Shown here: positions 9,798 to 18,234 of the stretch, piece after piece
Position numbering within the stretch: position 1 is the stretch's first letter
Layout: each line of letters opens with the position of its first letter
Source of the DNA: CAWDVK01 sp963805715
GTDB taxonomy: Bacteria; Actinomycetota; Actinomycetes; Streptosporangiales; Streptosporangiaceae
Direction: 5' to 3'
NCBI GenBank assembly: GCA_963805715.1
Contig: CAWDVK010000009.1
Span: forward strand, 62,001 to 126,000
DNA: 64,000 bases
The notes under the pieces: generated by a model
Database searches by the model: none
Seen by the model: the letters and a program-made list of their open reading frames with translations, nothing else
What the model was told of the DNA's origin: nothing
Program-made: the position numbers and the translations under genes

Positions 9798-9972
9798 GGC
9801 ATCACCATCCGATGGCAGTTCCCGGCGGCCTCAAAGCCGGGCAACACGGGCAACACTGCCCAAGATCCGGGCTCGTGCGCCCGGCACGAGCCGTCTCGTC
9901 ACAGTTTCTCACCCCGCAAGCTGAGACGGCTGTGAGCGGGTACGCAAGCGTCATGGGAGCCGAGCCAAGCCC

Positions 9973-10135
9973 AGCGATACGTCCTGCGGCCGATTGCCAG
10001 CCCGCTTCCGCTCGGCATGCTGGCCCTTGCCGTCGGCACCTTCACGATGGCCGGTGTGCAGCTGTCCAGTCACCTGACGCGGGGCTGGCGGTCCTCACCT
10101 TCGTCGTGCCGCTGCAGGCGGTGAGCTTCATCTGA
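9973..10135 (+). pseudogene. GPR1/FUN34/YaaH acetate transporter fragment
   Basis: One frame reads RYVLRPIASPLPLGMLALAV followed by GTFTMAGVQL, the N-terminal membrane helix of the GPR1/FUN34/YaaH (SatP) acetate uptake family. After a frameshift near 10078 the next frame reads AGLAVLTFVVPLQAVSFI and stops. Only about 50 of some 200 residues remain, so this is a relic. Confidence 0.6.
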
Positions 10136-10345
10136 GGACAGCCGACGGGCCACGCTCCTGCCGACGCTGCGCAGGGGACCCGGCCGCACAGCGCTGGCCG
10201 GCGACCTGGCCGCTGAGCTCTCCGGGGTTCAGCACGAGGCAGGCGTGCGGCGAACGCTCTAGCCAGCTGCCACCGGGCGCCCCGTGCGCTGCCGGGAAAC
10301 GCGACTAGCTGGCCGCCGGCATCCTCATAGCTGGACACCCGCATG

Positions 10346-10359
10346 TCTACATAGGTAGA
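10346..10359. promoter_or_regulatory. PadR-type operator candidate TCTAC-N4-GTAGA
   Basis: TCTACATAGGTAGA is a short dyad in AT-rich DNA immediately upstream of the PadR remnant. PadR-family regulators bind AT-rich dyads overlapping their own promoters, so this fits an autoregulatory operator left behind by the decayed regulator. That assignment is inference. Confidence 0.4.
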
Positions 10360-10368
10360 TTTGCCGCC

Positions 10369-10458
10369 ATGGCGCCTCAGGGCTTCTCACCGCAGGCACT
10401 GCCGGTGCTAGCGGCGCTCTGCTCTCAGCCGTCGCGCTGGCGGGCACGCGCATGTTAG
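10369..10458 (+). pseudogene. PadR-family regulator remnant
   Basis: The ATG at 10369 starts MAPQGFSPQALPVLAALCSQPSRWR, read as two halves the usual first 25 residues of actinobacterial PadR regulators that sit directly upstream of the membrane protein family found next. It then breaks off and reaches a stop at 10456-10458. About 80 residues including most of the winged helix are gone, apparently through a deletion that joined the two genes. Confidence 0.5.
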
Positions 10459-11685
10459 GAAGCGCGGTGGCCCGCACCGTCGGGCGGCTGCTGCCGGCCG
10501 AGCGGCGCGACTGGGCCGAGGCAATCTGGGCCGAGGCGAGCGAGGTGCCGTCAGCGCTGGGCCGGGTCGGCTGGCTGACGGGCGGGATATGGCTGATAGC
10601 CAAGGAGTCCTTCATGGTGAGCAGGGTCCGCAACTCGATCATGTTCGCAGCGGCGGCTGCGTTCCTGGCCTGGATGGCCTGGCAGGGCACCGCATCTGGC
10701 TGGGGCACCACCGTCGTCCGGGTCATGGTGACGATCACCGTGCTGGCACTGGCCGCCCTGCCGCGACTCGCCCGCCGCCGGCTCGGGCAGGCTATCGATA
10801 GCCGGATCGCCCGATCGCTCCGCGCGGGCGGGTACGCCTCGGTCCTGGCCCTGATCGTGGCCCTGGTCGAGCTGGAGCGAATCAAGGACGTCCCGAGCCG
10901 GCTGGCCAGGCTGGGGCCGCACAACCAGCCCTCGATAGGCCTCTGGTTCCCCTGGGGACTGTTCCTGCTCATGCTGGCCGGTTACGTGGCCGTCATCCTC
11001 GCTGTCACCGCGCAGCGATCTCGGGTGACGCCCGGCACGCTGGCCATCGGCGGCGGCGGCGGCGTTGCGCTGGGCGTCGTCATGTACGTGATCATGCCGC
11101 TCGGAGTCGGCCAGTACGCGACCGCTCCGTGGCTACCGGGATCAGATATCGATCCGGTCGTGGCGGTCGCCTGGTTTCTGCTGCTCGGCGGTCCGCTGGC
11201 GGCGGCCTTGCTGGCGGGGCGGCGCTGCTCCGGATCGGCCGGCCCGCTGCCGCCAGCCGAGGCCATGATCCGGCAGGGCGTCGCGGCAGGAATCCTGGTC
11301 ACGCTGGTCGGCTCGCTCGTGGTCTGCGCGCTCGGCCCGGCGACGCTGGCTAACCTCGGCGCGCTGACGCACCTGCTGTACCCGGGTCAGCACCTGAACC
11401 CGTCCGCCGTCGCCAATCGCGAGTACGCCCTCAGCCGGCAACGGCGCCCCCTTTTACATCCTCATCTGGATAGCCTTTCCCATCATCGGGCTCGGCATCG
11501 GCGCCATAACCGCGCTCTGCGCATGGGGCAATCAGTCCGCCCGGCAGCAAGGCCGCGGACCTGGCGGCGGTCCTGGTGACCCTGACGCTGAGCCGGGCCC
11601 GCCGCCCGCTGGCCCGTCAGCCGACCTGCGCGATGAGGGCACCAGCGTGGCTGCCGGCCTGTACATCGCAACGCGCGGCTCGTAG
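10452..11685 (+). pseudogene. PadR-associated integral membrane protein, frameshifted
   Basis: The N-terminus reads LLPAERRDWAEAIWAEASEV, a signature of actinobacterial membrane proteins encoded next to PadR regulators, followed by about seven hydrophobic segments. The first frame is conserved to about 11428 (ANREYALS). Dropping one base there continues as NGAPFYILIWIAFPIIGLG and a proline-rich tail to a TAG at 11683-11685, clearly the real C-terminus with its last helix. No ribosome binding site precedes the ATG, since the upstream PadR gene is deleted. Probably disabled, or carrying a one-base assembly error. Confidence 0.65.
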
Positions 11686-11934
11686 CAGGAGCCGGCCAGG
11701 GGTGATGAGGCCCACCGGGTCGCCCGGCCTCGCCCTGCCGGGCGGTCACCGCCGCATCTCGGGGCGGATGAGAAGCAGCTATCTTGGTCCCGAGATCCAA
11801 AGAGCCGAACCAGGACCCGACGGCATTTGCTCCCATCCAGTTCACGGTCATGTTTCGAATGAAAGATCGATCACCCTGGCGTCGGACCGGGAATCATTCA
11901 TCCCCGAACTATCGAGAGGGGCAGGCTGGGCACC

Positions 11935-12114
11935 ATGAGCGCACTGGCGAGGATCCGCAAGGCCTGGGACAACTACCGGCGCCCGTGGCACAAGCGCCCT
12001 GACCCCGCCTGGTTCCTGAACGGGCTGGAGGGCAGGGAGCCGCGCATCGACGGTGAGCCCGAGCCGCCCCCGCAGCCAGCCGGGTACGAAGCCGAGACCG
12101 ATGAACAGCCGTGA
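11935..12114 (+). CDS. Small hypothetical protein, 59 residues
   Basis: ATG at 11935 preceded by GAGAGGGGCAGG. The product begins MSALARIRKAWDNYRRPWHK, is basic and aromatic at the N-terminus and turns acidic and proline-rich at the C-terminus (EPEPPPQPAGYEAETDEQP). There is no membrane segment. I do not recognise the family. It is convergent with the MocR gene at 12171. Confidence 0.5.
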   Translation: MSALARIRKAWDNYRRPWHKRPDPAWFLNGLEGREPRIDGEPEPPPQPAGYEAETDEQP

Positions 12115-12170
12115 GCAGCCAGGGCGATGGCCAGCGGCGCGAGGGGGCGGCTTCGGCAAGCGCAGCGGCC

Positions 12171-13478
12171 TCACGGAGCTGGGCGAGCCAGTTCCGGAGC
12201 GGCCGTGGCCAGGCGGCGGACAGCCGTGTCCAGCTCGCCCTCAGTCGCGGCGCCGCAGAAGGCGAGACGCAGATGAGGCTCGGGCGGCTCGGCCGGGAAG
12301 AACGGGCGCCCGGCCATGACGATGACGCCGCCGCGGCGCGCGGCGGCGGCCATTTCCCCGTCATCCAGGCCGCGGGGGAGCCGGGCCCACAGGTGCATGC
12401 CACCGGCGGGGAGCACGGCATCGGCAGCGGGCAGGTGGCGGCTGACCGCCTGAAAGAGAACCTCGGCCCGGCGGCCCAGGGAACGGCTCAGGTCCTTGAG
12501 GTGGCGCTCCCATATCGGCCGGCTGACGAGCTCAAGCGCGGCCTCCTGGAGGGGGCGGGACACGAACATGTCATCCACGGCCCGCAGCGCGTGCAGGCGC
12601 TGCGCGACGGGCCCGCGTGCGATCATCGCTCCCACCCGCAGGCTCGGCGACACCGCCTTGGTGAGTGAGGTGAGGTAGACCACGCGGCCCTCGTGATCGT
12701 CCGCGAGCAGCGGTGCCGGGGGGCGCTGATGGTGAGATAGCCAGCGGGCGAAGTCGTCTTCGATGACGAAAGCACCGGCCGCGGCGGCAGCGCCCAGGAC
12801 CGCCGGACGCCGGTCGGCGGCGAGCACGGCTCCGGTGGGGTTGTGATAGGCGGGCTGGCAGAACACTGCCTGGGCACCAGTACGGGCGAATGCCTCAGCG
12901 AGGTGCTCGGGGATGACACCGCGCCGGTCGGTGGGCACCGGCACGGGGCGGATGCCCGCCGCCCGTGCGGCGGCCAGGGCTCCGGGATAGGTCGGCGACT
13001 CGACCAGCAGCGGGGCACCAGAGGGGAGCAGCGCGCGGAACGCTGCCGACAGCGCACTCTGGCCGCCGCTGGTGATGAGCACGTCCTGGGCGTCAGCGCC
13101 GGCGGAGCCGACCTGCTGGGCGAACCATGACCGGAGCCCGTGCAGCCCCGCGGCCGGCGGCCGCTCCCATGCGTCCGGAAGGCGAGCTGCCCGGGTCAGC
13201 GCGGACCGCAGGGCCGGCAGCGGCATCAGGGAGGAGTGCAGGTAGCCGGCGGCCAGCGAGATGACGCCCTCGGCATGAGGCGGGTCAGCGAGCGGTGAAA
13301 GGCCCTCGGCATCGATGACGCGCTCGGCCAGGGTGACGGTCTGCCACGAGTAGTCAGGCGGGTCGCCCTGCCGGACGGCGCGCGGCTGCGCCACGAACGT
13401 GCCCGCCCCCGGGCGGCTGACGAGAACGCCGTCCCGGCCGAGCTCCGCGATCGCGCGGGAGACGGTGAGCGGGCTCAC
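12171..13478 (-). CDS. MocR-type GntR regulator with aminotransferase-like domain
   Basis: A GntR winged helix (SPLTVSRAIAELGRDGVLVSRPGAGTFVA) is followed by a fold-type I PLP aminotransferase domain with ITSGGQSALSAAFRAL, FCQPAYHNPTGAVL, FVIEDDFARWL and the PLP-lysine motif YLTSLTKAVSPSLRVG. MocR regulators sense PLP-linked amines or amino acids. Protein homology extends upstream of the GTG at 13478 (LKEWLRTEAARL, LPSTRWLIQAH), but no ATG, GTG or TTG lies in that stretch; a CTG at 13565 may be the true start. It is divergent from the TauE/SafE transporter, a usual arrangement for a regulator and its target. Confidence 0.85.
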   Translation of the reverse strand: MSPLTVSRAIAELGRDGVLVSRPGAGTFVAQPRAVRQGDPPDYSWQTVTLAERVIDAEGLSPLADPPHAEGVISLAAGYLHSSLMPLPALRSALTRAARLPDAWERPPAAGLHGLRSWFAQQVGSAGADAQDVLITSGGQSALSAAFRALLPSGAPLLVESPTYPGALAAARAAGIRPVPVPTDRRGVIPEHLAEAFARTGAQAVFCQPAYHNPTGAVLAADRRPAVLGAAAAAGAFVIEDDFARWLSHHQRPPAPLLADDHEGRVVYLTSLTKAVSPSLRVGAMIARGPVAQRLHALRAVDDMFVSRPLQEAALELVSRPIWERHLKDLSRSLGRRAEVLFQAVSRHLPAADAVLPAGGMHLWARLPRGLDDGEMAAAARRGGVIVMAGRPFFPAEPPEPHLRLAFCGAATEGELDTAVRRLATAAPELARPAP

Positions 13479-13579
13479 CCGGTGGGCCTGGATGAGCCAG
13501 CGCGTGGACGGCAGGCGCTGGCCAGGGCCGAGCCTGGCGGCCTCGGTCCTGAGCCATTCCTTCAGTCTGTCGCCACTGC

Positions 13580-13632
13580 TATCGTTGTTTATGAAGGATC
13601 ACGATACCGCTATCGCCCGAGACCCGATACCG
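13580..13632. promoter_or_regulatory. Repeated TATCG/CGATACCG boxes in the mocR-tauE divergent region
   Basis: TATCG occurs at 13580 and 13611 and the longer CGATACCG at 13602 and 13625, alternating in orientation. MocR regulators typically bind paired direct repeats upstream of their own gene, so these are candidate MocR sites. The assignment is inference. Confidence 0.35.
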
Positions 13633-13739
13633 GTCGGCGGGTGCCCCGGCGGATGGCGGCTCCCTGGCGGTGACCCTCCCGCAGCCGAACCTGCCGGTGC
13701 TGCCGGACGGCGGTCAGGCCAGACCCCCGGTCCGGGCGC

Positions 13740-14492
13740 ATGATCTCAGCGCCGGAGGCCACGTTTATCGCGGCCGCCGGGATGCTCTCCGGCATCGTCG
13801 GCACCGCGGGCGGTATCACCTCGCTCATTTCGTACCCGGCCCTGCTGGCCGCCGGAGTGCCAGCGCTTCCCGCGAACGTCGCGAACATCGTCGCGCTCGT
13901 GGCCTGCTGGCCAGGCTCCGCTCTGGCGTCACGGCCCGAACTGCAGGGCAAGGCGGCCTGGCTCCGCCGCTGGACCTGGGTCACCGCGGCCGGCGGGGCG
14001 ATCGGGGCCGTGCTCTTGCTGTCCACCCCGCCGGGCGCTTTCAGCCGGGTAGTTCCGTTCCTGGTAGCCGTCGGGTCCCTGGCCCTGCTCCTGCAGCCCA
14101 GGCTCGCCGCCCTGCGCCAGGGCGACGGTCACGCGAACGCCCCGGTTCTGCTCGGCGGCCTGCTGTCGGTGTCCGCGTACAACGGCTACTTCGGAGCCGG
14201 GTCGGGCGTGATGACCCTGAGCCTGCTGCTGCACACTGTCGAGCAGCACATCGCTACCGCCAACGCTCTCAAGAACATGCTGATCGGAGCGACCTCGGTC
14301 ATATCAGCGGTCATACTGATCATTTTCTGGCCCGTCGACTGGACGGCAGTTGTCCCGCTCGGCATCGGCATGTTCGCGGGCAGCATGATCGGGCCCCGGC
14401 TAGCACGGCGCCTTCCCCCCCGCCTGCTCCGCTGGCTCGTCGCGCTCCTCGGCCTCGGCCTGGCCGTCAGGCTGTGGGTCACGCCGACCTGA
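13740..14492 (+). CDS. TauE/SafE family sulfite/anion exporter
   Basis: A 250-residue multi-span membrane protein. Two repeated halves carry the family pattern: GIVGTAGGITSLISYPALLA near the N-terminus and GYFGAGSGVMTLSLLL near residue 140. TauE/SafE proteins move sulfite, sulfoacetate, taurine breakdown products or similar anions across the cytoplasmic membrane; the substrate cannot be read from sequence. The divergent MocR regulator suggests control by an amino compound. Confidence 0.85.
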   Translation: MISAPEATFIAAAGMLSGIVGTAGGITSLISYPALLAAGVPALPANVANIVALVACWPGSALASRPELQGKAAWLRRWTWVTAAGGAIGAVLLLSTPPGAFSRVVPFLVAVGSLALLLQPRLAALRQGDGHANAPVLLGGLLSVSAYNGYFGAGSGVMTLSLLLHTVEQHIATANALKNMLIGATSVISAVILIIFWPVDWTAVVPLGIGMFAGSMIGPRLARRLPPRLLRWLVALLGLGLAVRLWVTPT

Positions 14493-14509
14493 TCAATCGC
14501 GGTCTCTCG

Positions 14510-15031
14510 TCAGTGACGGGCTGTCTGCTGCCGGTGCGGGAGCTTCCAGCCGGGCCGGACGAAGTGGCAGGTATAGCCGTCGGGATAGCGCTCGAGGTAG
14601 TCCTGGTGCTCGGGCTCGGCTTCCCAGAATGGTCCGGCTGGCTCGACCTCGGTGACCACCTTCCCCGGCCAGAGGCCGGAGGCATCAACATCGGCGATCG
14701 TGTCGCAGGCGACCCGCTTCTGCTCGTCATTCAGGTAGAAGATGGCCGATCGGTAGCTGAGGCCGACGTCGTTGCCCTGGCGATTCCTGGTTGTCGGGTC
14801 GTGCACCTGGAAGAAGAACTCCAGGAGGTCGCGGTAGGAGATCTGCCCCGGGTCGAAGACGATCTCGATCGCCTCGGCGTGGGACCCGTGATTCCGGTAC
14901 GTCGCGTTGGGGACATCCCCGCCCGTATAGCCGACTCTCGTGGCCAGCACGCCGGGCTGACGGCGGATGAGGTCCTGCATGCCCCAGAAACATCCGCCGG
15001 CCAGGATTGCCTTCTCGGTGGTCTCGCTCAT
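14510..15031 (-). CDS. msrA: Peptide methionine (S)-S-oxide reductase
   Basis: 173 residues. The active-site motif GGCFWGMQDL is near residue 12, followed by GYTGGDVPNATYRNHGSHAE and HDPTTRNRQGNDVG, all diagnostic of MsrA. It reduces methionine-S-sulfoxide in oxidised proteins using thioredoxin. The ATG at 15031 has AGAGGAG eight bases upstream. It follows the crcB cluster on the same strand after a gap of about 140 bases. Confidence 0.95.
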   Translation of the reverse strand: MSETTEKAILAGGCFWGMQDLIRRQPGVLATRVGYTGGDVPNATYRNHGSHAEAIEIVFDPGQISYRDLLEFFFQVHDPTTRNRQGNDVGLSYRSAIFYLNDEQKRVACDTIADVDASGLWPGKVVTEVEPAGPFWEAEPEHQDYLERYPDGYTCHFVRPGWKLPHRQQTARH

Positions 15032-15172
15032 CACTGCTCCTCTGCTCCTGTCGCCAGTGGCATCGGCCTGTCTATGGCATGCTCCCATGGTCGCGCTCGG
15101 CGCGGCCGGCCGCGCCCGTGGAAAGCCCTGGCCAGTGCCCTGGTCAGGGTGGCGCATCCGGCGATCGCGGCC

Positions 15173-15535
15173 CTAGCGCGTGATCGCCTGCGCGATGGCC
15201 ATGCCCAGATACGCGCAGCCGAGGGCGGCGATCATGCTCGCGGCGACGTTCAGGATCGCCACGAGGTAGGCGCGGTCCTCGGCCAGCCGCAGCGTCTCGT
15301 AGCTGAAGGTGGAGTAGGTCGTGAAGGCTCCGCAGAAGGCTGCGCCGGCCACGGTCGCACCGGCGGCATGACCGGCCAGCGCGGCCAGGAACCCGAGCAG
15401 CCCGGACCCCGCGACGTTGATGATGAAGGTGCCCCAGGGAAAGACCGAGTCGTGGCGGCGCTGCACCGCCCGGTCTGTCAGGTACCGCATCGGCGCGCCG
15501 ATGGCGGCGCCGATGGCGACGAGCAGGACGGTCAG
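15173..15535 (-). CDS. crcB: Fluoride exporter CrcB, subunit 1
   Basis: 120 residues with four hydrophobic helices, the family motif GAAIGAPMRYLTDR at the N-terminus and FCGAFTTYSTFSYET in the middle. CrcB/Fluc forms dual-topology or paired dimeric fluoride channels. The N-terminal motif requires a start upstream of the first ATG (15490). The only in-register option is a CTG at 15535 whose bases overlap the TGA of the preceding DUF190 gene, in the usual position of an ATGA-type coupled start and with GAGAGGG before it. I infer a rare CTG start. Confidence 0.85.
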   Translation of the reverse strand: MTVLLVAIGAAIGAPMRYLTDRAVQRRHDSVFPWGTFIINVAGSGLLGFLAALAGHAAGATVAGAAFCGAFTTYSTFSYETLRLAEDRAYLVAILNVAASMIAALGCAYLGMAIAQAITR

Positions 15536-15903
15536 CGAGAACCCTCTCCCCGGCGTGGCCGGCGCTCAGCGGAACGCCCGACGTACCGGATCACCTCGAC
15601 CGGGTCGATGATCACCAGCCCCTCGGTCACCAGCTCGTCGAGCTCCGGCAGGAAGGCGCGGATCTCGTTCTCCGCATCCACGATGATGATCGCGATGGGC
15701 AGGTCTTCCGACAGCGACAGCAGGCGGCTGGTGTGAATCCGGCTGGTGGCGCCGAAGCCCTCGATGCCGCGCAGCACGCTCGCGCCAGCCAGGCCCGCGC
15801 GGTGCGCGCGGTGCACGATCTCGGCGTAGAGAGGCTTGTGGTGCCAGTGGTCGCCCTCCCCGATGAAGATCGTCAGGCGGAGCGCGGGGCCCTGGAGTCT
15901 CAT
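15532..15903 (-). CDS. DUF190 (UPF0166) family protein
   Basis: 123 residues: LRLTIFIGEGDHWHHKPLY, GLAGASVLRGIEGFGA and LPIAIIIVDAENEI match DUF190, a PII-like small protein family that commonly sits with crcB. It is flanked by two crcB genes, overlapping each by four bases, so the three are translationally coupled. A role in sensing or gating fluoride export is suggested by this context only. The basic C-terminal tail (RSAERRPRRGEGSR) is short and variable. Confidence 0.9.
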   Translation of the reverse strand: MRLQGPALRLTIFIGEGDHWHHKPLYAEIVHRAHRAGLAGASVLRGIEGFGATSRIHTSRLLSLSEDLPIAIIIVDAENEIRAFLPELDELVTEGLVIIDPVEVIRYVGRSAERRPRRGEGSR

Positions 15904-16367
15904 CGGCGGTCCTTACGGTGGCGGCGGGCAGCCAGCCGGGTCAGCATGACTCCGGCATACACCGCCAGCAGCGAGCCGGCCAGGGTGATGGCCAGGTACG
16001 CCAGCGCGGTCTGCGGAGCGCCGGCTGTGATCGACTTCTGGATGTCGACGATGTAGGTCGAGAAGGTGGTAAAGCCGCCCAGCACCCCGACGCCGAGAAA
16101 CGGGCGGGCCAGCCGGTGCGCCTCCCGCACCTCGCTGATCAGCACCATCAGCGCCCCGATCAGGGCGCACCCGGTCACGTTGATCCACAGCGTCACCCAG
16201 TCGAAGGAGCCGGGTGCGTGCGGGAACGCTGCCGACAGGCCGTACCTGGCCAGCGCGCCCATCACCCCGCCAGCTGAGATCACGCTTATCGTCAGCCAGG
16301 GAAGGTCTCGCAGCTCCCGCCGCTGCCGGGGCTGCCGCCAGTCAACATCGCTGTCTACGGGGCGCAT
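15900..16367 (-). CDS. crcB: Fluoride exporter CrcB, subunit 2
   Basis: 155 residues with an N-terminal charged extension of about 25 residues, then GGVMGALARYGL and LGGFTTFSTYIVD, the two CrcB signatures, and four membrane helices. With the 15173-15535 gene it forms the two-gene heterodimer type of Fluc fluoride channel seen in many Gram-positive bacteria. Its stop overlaps the DUF190 start by four bases and its own start lies 11 bases after the SixA-like gene. Confidence 0.92.
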   Translation of the reverse strand: MRPVDSDVDWRQPRQRRELRDLPWLTISVISAGGVMGALARYGLSAAFPHAPGSFDWVTLWINVTGCALIGALMVLISEVREAHRLARPFLGVGVLGGFTTFSTYIVDIQKSITAGAPQTALAYLAITLAGSLLAVYAGVMLTRLAARRHRKDRR

Positions 16368-16378
16368 CGGGATAACCG

Positions 16379-16909
16379 CTAGACAGCGAACTCGCGGGGC
16401 ACCGCGAAGCGGACCAGCCGGGCATTCGCCGGGCCTAGCTCAGGCCAGCCGCCGTCGACCGCCAGCACCGCGACCGATGCCGTCGGGAATTTAGTCGCCA
16501 TCCGCTCAAGCAGGCCCTGGTCGTCGGCCTGACCGGCGCTCAGCGTCAGGGCCAGTTCCTGGATGGCAGGATCGTGCCCGACGACCAGCAGGGTCTGCGC
16601 TTCGCCCGGTGCCTCCCGCGCGAGGTCCAGCAGCTGGCCAGAGGTCGCCCCGTATACGCGGTCGTCAAATCTGACCAGCGGATCGGCTGGCAGCTGGGCG
16701 GCGGCGAGCTGCCACGTCTCGCGGGCTCGCCGGGCGGTGGAGCACACGACGTAGTCAGGCACGCAGCCGGTGCCGCGCAGCCAGCGGCCCGCGGCTGGGG
16801 CGTCGCGGCGGCCGCGGCCAGCCAGCGGGCGGTCATGGTCGGCAACGCCCGGATAGGCCGACTTGGCATGCCGCAGCAGCAGCAGCCGCCGGCCGGAATG
16901 ACGGGCCAT
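16379..16909 (-). CDS. SixA-like histidine phosphatase
   Basis: The histidine phosphatase motif RRLLLLRHAKSAYP is at the N-terminus, followed by DRPLAGRGRRDAP, CSTARRARETW and LVVGHDPAIQELA, giving a 176-residue branch 2 phosphoglycerate-mutase-like enzyme of the SixA/phosphohistidine phosphatase type. It would remove phosphate from phosphohistidine proteins or small phosphoesters. The ATG at 16909 is adopted; an ATG at 16927 is possible. It heads the crcB directon, but a link to fluoride is not established. Confidence 0.85.
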   Translation of the reverse strand: MARHSGRRLLLLRHAKSAYPGVADHDRPLAGRGRRDAPAAGRWLRGTGCVPDYVVCSTARRARETWQLAAAQLPADPLVRFDDRVYGATSGQLLDLAREAPGEAQTLLVVGHDPAIQELALTLSAGQADDQGLLERMATKFPTASVAVLAVDGGWPELGPANARLVRFAVPREFAV

Positions 16910-17299
16910 CTGGCCAGGATCGCACATCACCGCGTGGCCCAGCTCACCGCGCGGCCCAGCGCGGCGCGGCCTGCTCGCGCACCCTGATGGCCGTCCGCAT
17001 CGCCGGCGCACCAGGGGCTGGGGCTGCCGCCTGGGCACCGGCCGGGGCCCTCCACGGAGGGCCAGGCGCGCCGCGGAAGCGCTAAATTTGACGAAACGTC
17101 AGTTACTATCGCTCGGCGCGCCGTCGCCCCGCCTGATCGCCCGCCCGCGGCCGGAATCCTGGCTGGAATCCTGACGGTCCCGCGCGGGCCGGATTCGCCG
17201 GAACCCGCCTCGGAGGGTGCGCTGCGTGACTCCTGGAAGTACCATTCAGTAGAGACAAACCAGAGAAGACACTGCGGAGAATCCAGGACGGAGACGTCG
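16910..17299. other. Divergent intergenic region
   Basis: No gene supported. A perfect 8-bp hairpin GGCCCTCC-AC-GGAGGGCC lies at 17046-17063. The stretch around 17085-17115 (AAATTTGACG, TTACTATC) is AT-rich for this genome and may hold promoters for one or both neighbours. Confidence 0.4.
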
Positions 17300-17803
17300 G
17301 TGCCGATTATGACCGTCTCGGGCCGCACGTACGACCTTGACTCCCAGAATGTGCAGGAAGCACTCCAGGGTGCGCTGCCGGAGCCGATCCATGAGCACTT
17401 CGTGGTGATCAACGGGCGGCGCTGGCCCCCCAAGCAGGTGCTAGCCCTGGTAACCGGGCTCGACCGCGCTGATTTCACGACCCATCAGGCGCGCCGTGCC
17501 CTGACCCGTCTTGGCTTCCCGGCCGGCAGATTGCCCAGTCGCTCCCAGCGCCGCGCGGGCCGGCCCTCCGCCGCGGCCTCACGGCCGGCGGCTGCCCAGT
17601 CCGCTGGCCGGGAGCAGCCCCTGGTCGAGGCGCTGCGGCCCCTCATCGGCCTGTGGGTGGCTGTGCGCGGCGACGAGGTCCTCGTTGCCGCCCCCTCCCC
17701 GAGAGAAGTCGTGGCCTGGCTGGCCCGGCACCGCCAGCGCGCGCAGTCCATGTTCCGCGTCCCGGACTCCGAGGAGGACGTGACCGGCGCGGCACCGCAA
17801 TGA
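17300..17803 (+). CDS. Hypothetical protein with DUF5678-like C-terminus
   Basis: 167 residues from a GTG with GGAG seven bases upstream. The N-terminal half (YDLDSQNVQEALQGALPEP, then HFVVINGRRWPPKQVLALVT and DFTTHQARRALTRLGF) is a small domain recurring in actinobacterial proteins of unknown role. After a low-complexity Arg/Ala linker, the C-terminus (LIGLWVAVRGDEVLVAAPSP, EVVAWLARH) resembles DUF5678. The stop overlaps the next ATG by four bases, so the two genes are coupled. Confidence 0.65.
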   Translation: MPIMTVSGRTYDLDSQNVQEALQGALPEPIHEHFVVINGRRWPPKQVLALVTGLDRADFTTHQARRALTRLGFPAGRLPSRSQRRAGRPSAAASRPAAAQSAGREQPLVEALRPLIGLWVAVRGDEVLVAAPSPREVVAWLARHRQRAQSMFRVPDSEEDVTGAAPQ

Positions 17804-18213
17804 GGTTCCCGTTCCGGGCACTTCCGGCCGCGGGCGGCGGCTCACTGACGCCACGGCCCGTCGTCGATATCGCCCTGGAAGGCCTCGCGGATGCTCCGAT
17901 GGAATGCCTGCTGGACACCGGCGCGCTGCGAACCAGGATGAGCGCGGAACTTGCCCCGCTCGCCGGAATAGAACTGACTGGCAGCCTGACCGAAGAGTTC
18001 TTCATTGGCGGACTGAAAACCACCGGTGCGCTGGCCAGGGTCAACCTGACGGTGACCGATGACACCGACGAGTTTTCCTGGGATGCGCCAGTCTGGTTCT
18101 GCGAGCCCTGGCCCCACCCTTTCGGCCTGGCCGGCCTTGAAGGCTTCCTGCATTACTTCCTGGTGACGATCCGCGCCTACGACGAATACCTGGACATCGA
18201 GCCGCGGCCTTAG
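17800..18213 (+). CDS. Retropepsin-like aspartic protease
   Basis: 137 residues. ECLLDTGALRTRM is the aspartic-protease DTG motif of single-domain retropepsin-like enzymes (hydrophobic residues before DTG, then a GLAGLEGFLHYF segment playing the ILG/LLG role). Such proteins act as homodimers. The ATG overlaps the stop of the DUF5678-like gene, suggesting that the upstream protein is a partner or substrate; that is inference from operon structure. There is no signal peptide, so a cytosolic location is likely. Confidence 0.75.
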   Translation: MRFPFRALPAAGGGSLTPRPVVDIALEGLADAPMECLLDTGALRTRMSAELAPLAGIELTGSLTEEFFIGGLKTTGALARVNLTVTDDTDEFSWDAPVWFCEPWPHPFGLAGLEGFLHYFLVTIRAYDEYLDIEPRP

Positions 18214-18234
18214 CCAGCCGTCCCGCGCGGCGGG

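Noticed and set aside
13670..15736. 688-codon open frame on the plus strand
   Set aside because: It runs antisense or out of frame across tauE, msrA and crcB; its product is Arg/Gly/Pro-rich without any family motif. A GC-codon-bias shadow.
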